From Ferrimonas kyonanensis DSM 18153 (GTDB taxonomy: Bacteria; Pseudomonadota; Gammaproteobacteria; Enterobacterales; Shewanellaceae): a stretch of DNA of 64,000 nt. The notes below the pieces were generated by a model. That model saw only the letters and a list, made by a program, of their open reading frames with translations. It searched no databases and was not told the origin of the DNA. Location: assembly GCF_000425405.1 (NCBI RefSeq), contig NZ_AUDJ01000032.1, forward strand, positions 1 through 64,000. Reading direction: 5' to 3'. A program made the translations under genes and the position numbers. Positions 63,188-64,000 of this stretch are shown here, in pieces (within the stretch, counting starts at the first letter, position 1; each line of letters opens with the position of its first letter).

Positions 63188-63685
63188 ATGCCAGAACAGC
63201 GCTATTACTGCAGTTTCGGAGCGAACCTCGAGCCCGAGGCCAATGCCGTACTGGCTCTGCAGGCCCTGAGCCGACGGTTTTCACCGATCGTCTTAAGCAG
63301 CATCATCAAGACGGCTCCCGCCGCCATGGAAAGCAAACATCCGTTTTTGAACTTCGCCTTCTGGTTTGACAGCACAATGAATGCGGATGAAGTGAAATCC
63401 CTGTTCAACCAACTGGAGACTGAACAGGGGCGAGACCGCAGCGATCCCGAATGCAGCATCAAAGACCGGCCTCTGGATCTGGATATTCTGTCGGTGAACC
63501 AGGCACCAAGCCCAGCGCAGCACCCAGAATATCTGACCCCTTTACTGCATCAACTGGCTGGTAACGCCGACGTTCCGGCCGGCATCTGCCTGGCACAGCA
63601 CGGATTAGAGCTTGGCCACCGAGCGGCCACCATCCACCGGGATCCGGGCTCCGGTCATATACGGGTTGTTGACCAGCATCCATAA
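63188..63685 (+). CDS. folK: FolK-like pterin pyrophosphokinase (HPPK family)
   Basis: The 165-residue protein has the HPPK start SFGANLEPEANAVLALQAL, HPFLNFAFWFDS, and the signature KDRPLDLDIL with the two metal-binding Asp. It transfers pyrophosphate to a hydroxymethyl-dihydropterin. The signature is GPR-less, as in a second FolK copy. GGGAGAG precedes the ATG. Its last 27 codons overlap folM on the other strand, so the C-terminus may be unconstrained. Confidence 0.85.
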   Translation: MPEQRYYCSFGANLEPEANAVLALQALSRRFSPIVLSSIIKTAPAAMESKHPFLNFAFWFDSTMNADEVKSLFNQLETEQGRDRSDPECSIKDRPLDLDILSVNQAPSPAQHPEYLTPLLHQLAGNADVPAGICLAQHGLELGHRAATIHRDPGSGHIRVVDQHP

Positions 63686-64000
63686 CGCCTGCCATATGGG
63701 CTCCAACCCCCCTTCGACCTGAAGCAGAGTTCGGGCAAGAATCTGCTGTCGGTAGGCCTGAGAATGCTCCTCCAGAAACAGAATCGGCCCGGGCTCAATG
63801 CTGTTGACTCTGACTGCCGGCGCCAAAGATCGCGCCCAGGACTGGGTCAGGCTGTCCAATCCCGCCTTAGTGGCGCAGTAGAGGCTGTACTCCTCGTTCG
63901 GATGATGGATGTAGATGTCGGTCAGGTTGACGATCTGCCCCTTGGCCACCTTCAACCGTTCATTCAAATGCATCATCAACAAATACGGTGCCTGCAGGTG
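63605..64000 (-). CDS. folM: FolM-like dihydromonapterin reductase, C-terminal part (runs off the window)
   Basis: This is the C-terminal 131 residues of a short-chain dehydrogenase. The active-site YCATKAGLD (YxxxK), NSIEPGPILF and YMTGARIPVDGGRSVAKL match FolM, the dihydromonapterin reductase that makes tetrahydromonapterin. The N-terminus is outside the window. It is convergent with a FolK-like gene, a pairing that supports a pterin role. Confidence 0.88.
   Translation of the reverse strand, partial: HLQAPYLLMMHLNERLKVAKGQIVNLTDIYIHHPNEEYSLYCATKAGLDSLTQSWARSLAPAVRVNSIEPGPILFLEEHSQAYRQQILARTLLQVEGGLEPIWQALWMLVNNPYMTGARIPVDGGRSVAKL

Overview
This 64 kb window comes from a gammaproteobacterium of the Alteromonadales type, most likely Ferrimonas or a close relative of Shewanella. 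The evidence is the protein set and its order: a polar-flagellum cluster with FlrA/FlrB/FlrC, FlhF/FlhG, FlgO/FlgP/FlgT, ParC/ParP and FlaG-FliD-FlaI-FliS; a yfbV-ackA-pta block; and a tetraheme CymA-like quinol dehydrogenase typical of metal-reducing Shewanellaceae and Ferrimonadaceae. The genus is inferred, since there is no rRNA gene in the window. No tRNA, rRNA, CRISPR array or prophage was seen.

Layout. 1-163 is the end of an IS110-family element. 164-433 holds short palindromic repeats. 498-48368 is one near-continuous minus-strand block of flagellar and chemotaxis genes. Read in the direction of transcription it runs cheV-cheR, flgBCDE, flgFGHIJKL, fliC, flaG-fliD-fliT-fliS, flrA, flrBC, fliEFGHIJKLMNOPQR-flhB, a palindromic-repeat array, flhAFG-fliA-cheYZAB-(small membrane protein)-parC-parP-cheW-DUF2802. 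48529-52393 carries flgA and flgMN (plus), flgT (minus) and flgOP (plus). After that come yfbV (minus), ackA-pta and cymA (plus), a DUF1538-DUF1538-PII-CBS operon (minus), a small lipoprotein (plus), an acidic micro-ORF (minus), an AI-2E transporter/methyltransferase pair (minus), and convergent folK and folM, the latter running off the window.

Regulation is unusually readable. FlrA has a sigma70-like promoter. Sigma54 -24/-12 elements precede flrB, flhA, flgB, flgF and flgT, with a weaker candidate at fliE. Sigma28 elements of the form TAAAG-N14-GCCGATA precede fliC, flaG, flgM and flgO. This matches the four-tier polar flagellar cascade known from Vibrio: FlrA with sigma54, then FlrB/FlrC with sigma54, then FliA released from FlgM. 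FlhF/FlhG and ParC/ParP indicate polar placement of the flagellum and of the chemoreceptor array.

Main points for a second look: (1) a family of 31-nt hairpin elements in three stem types that keep the same head, stem length, loop length and tail while both stem arms change together, amplified as 206-bp and 43-bp tandem arrays between flhB and flhA; (2) an IS110-family end that sits exactly inside one of these elements; (3) a DUF1538 pair with a PII-like and a CBS protein, a possible nucleotide-gated transporter; (4) a perfect sigma54 promoter embedded in the terminator of cheR; (5) three 34-residue repeats in CheA that resemble the CheY-docking peptides of FliM and CheZ; (6) an oriC-like pair of DnaA-box sequences downstream of cymA; (7) a lysine/arginine-free 32-residue ORF.
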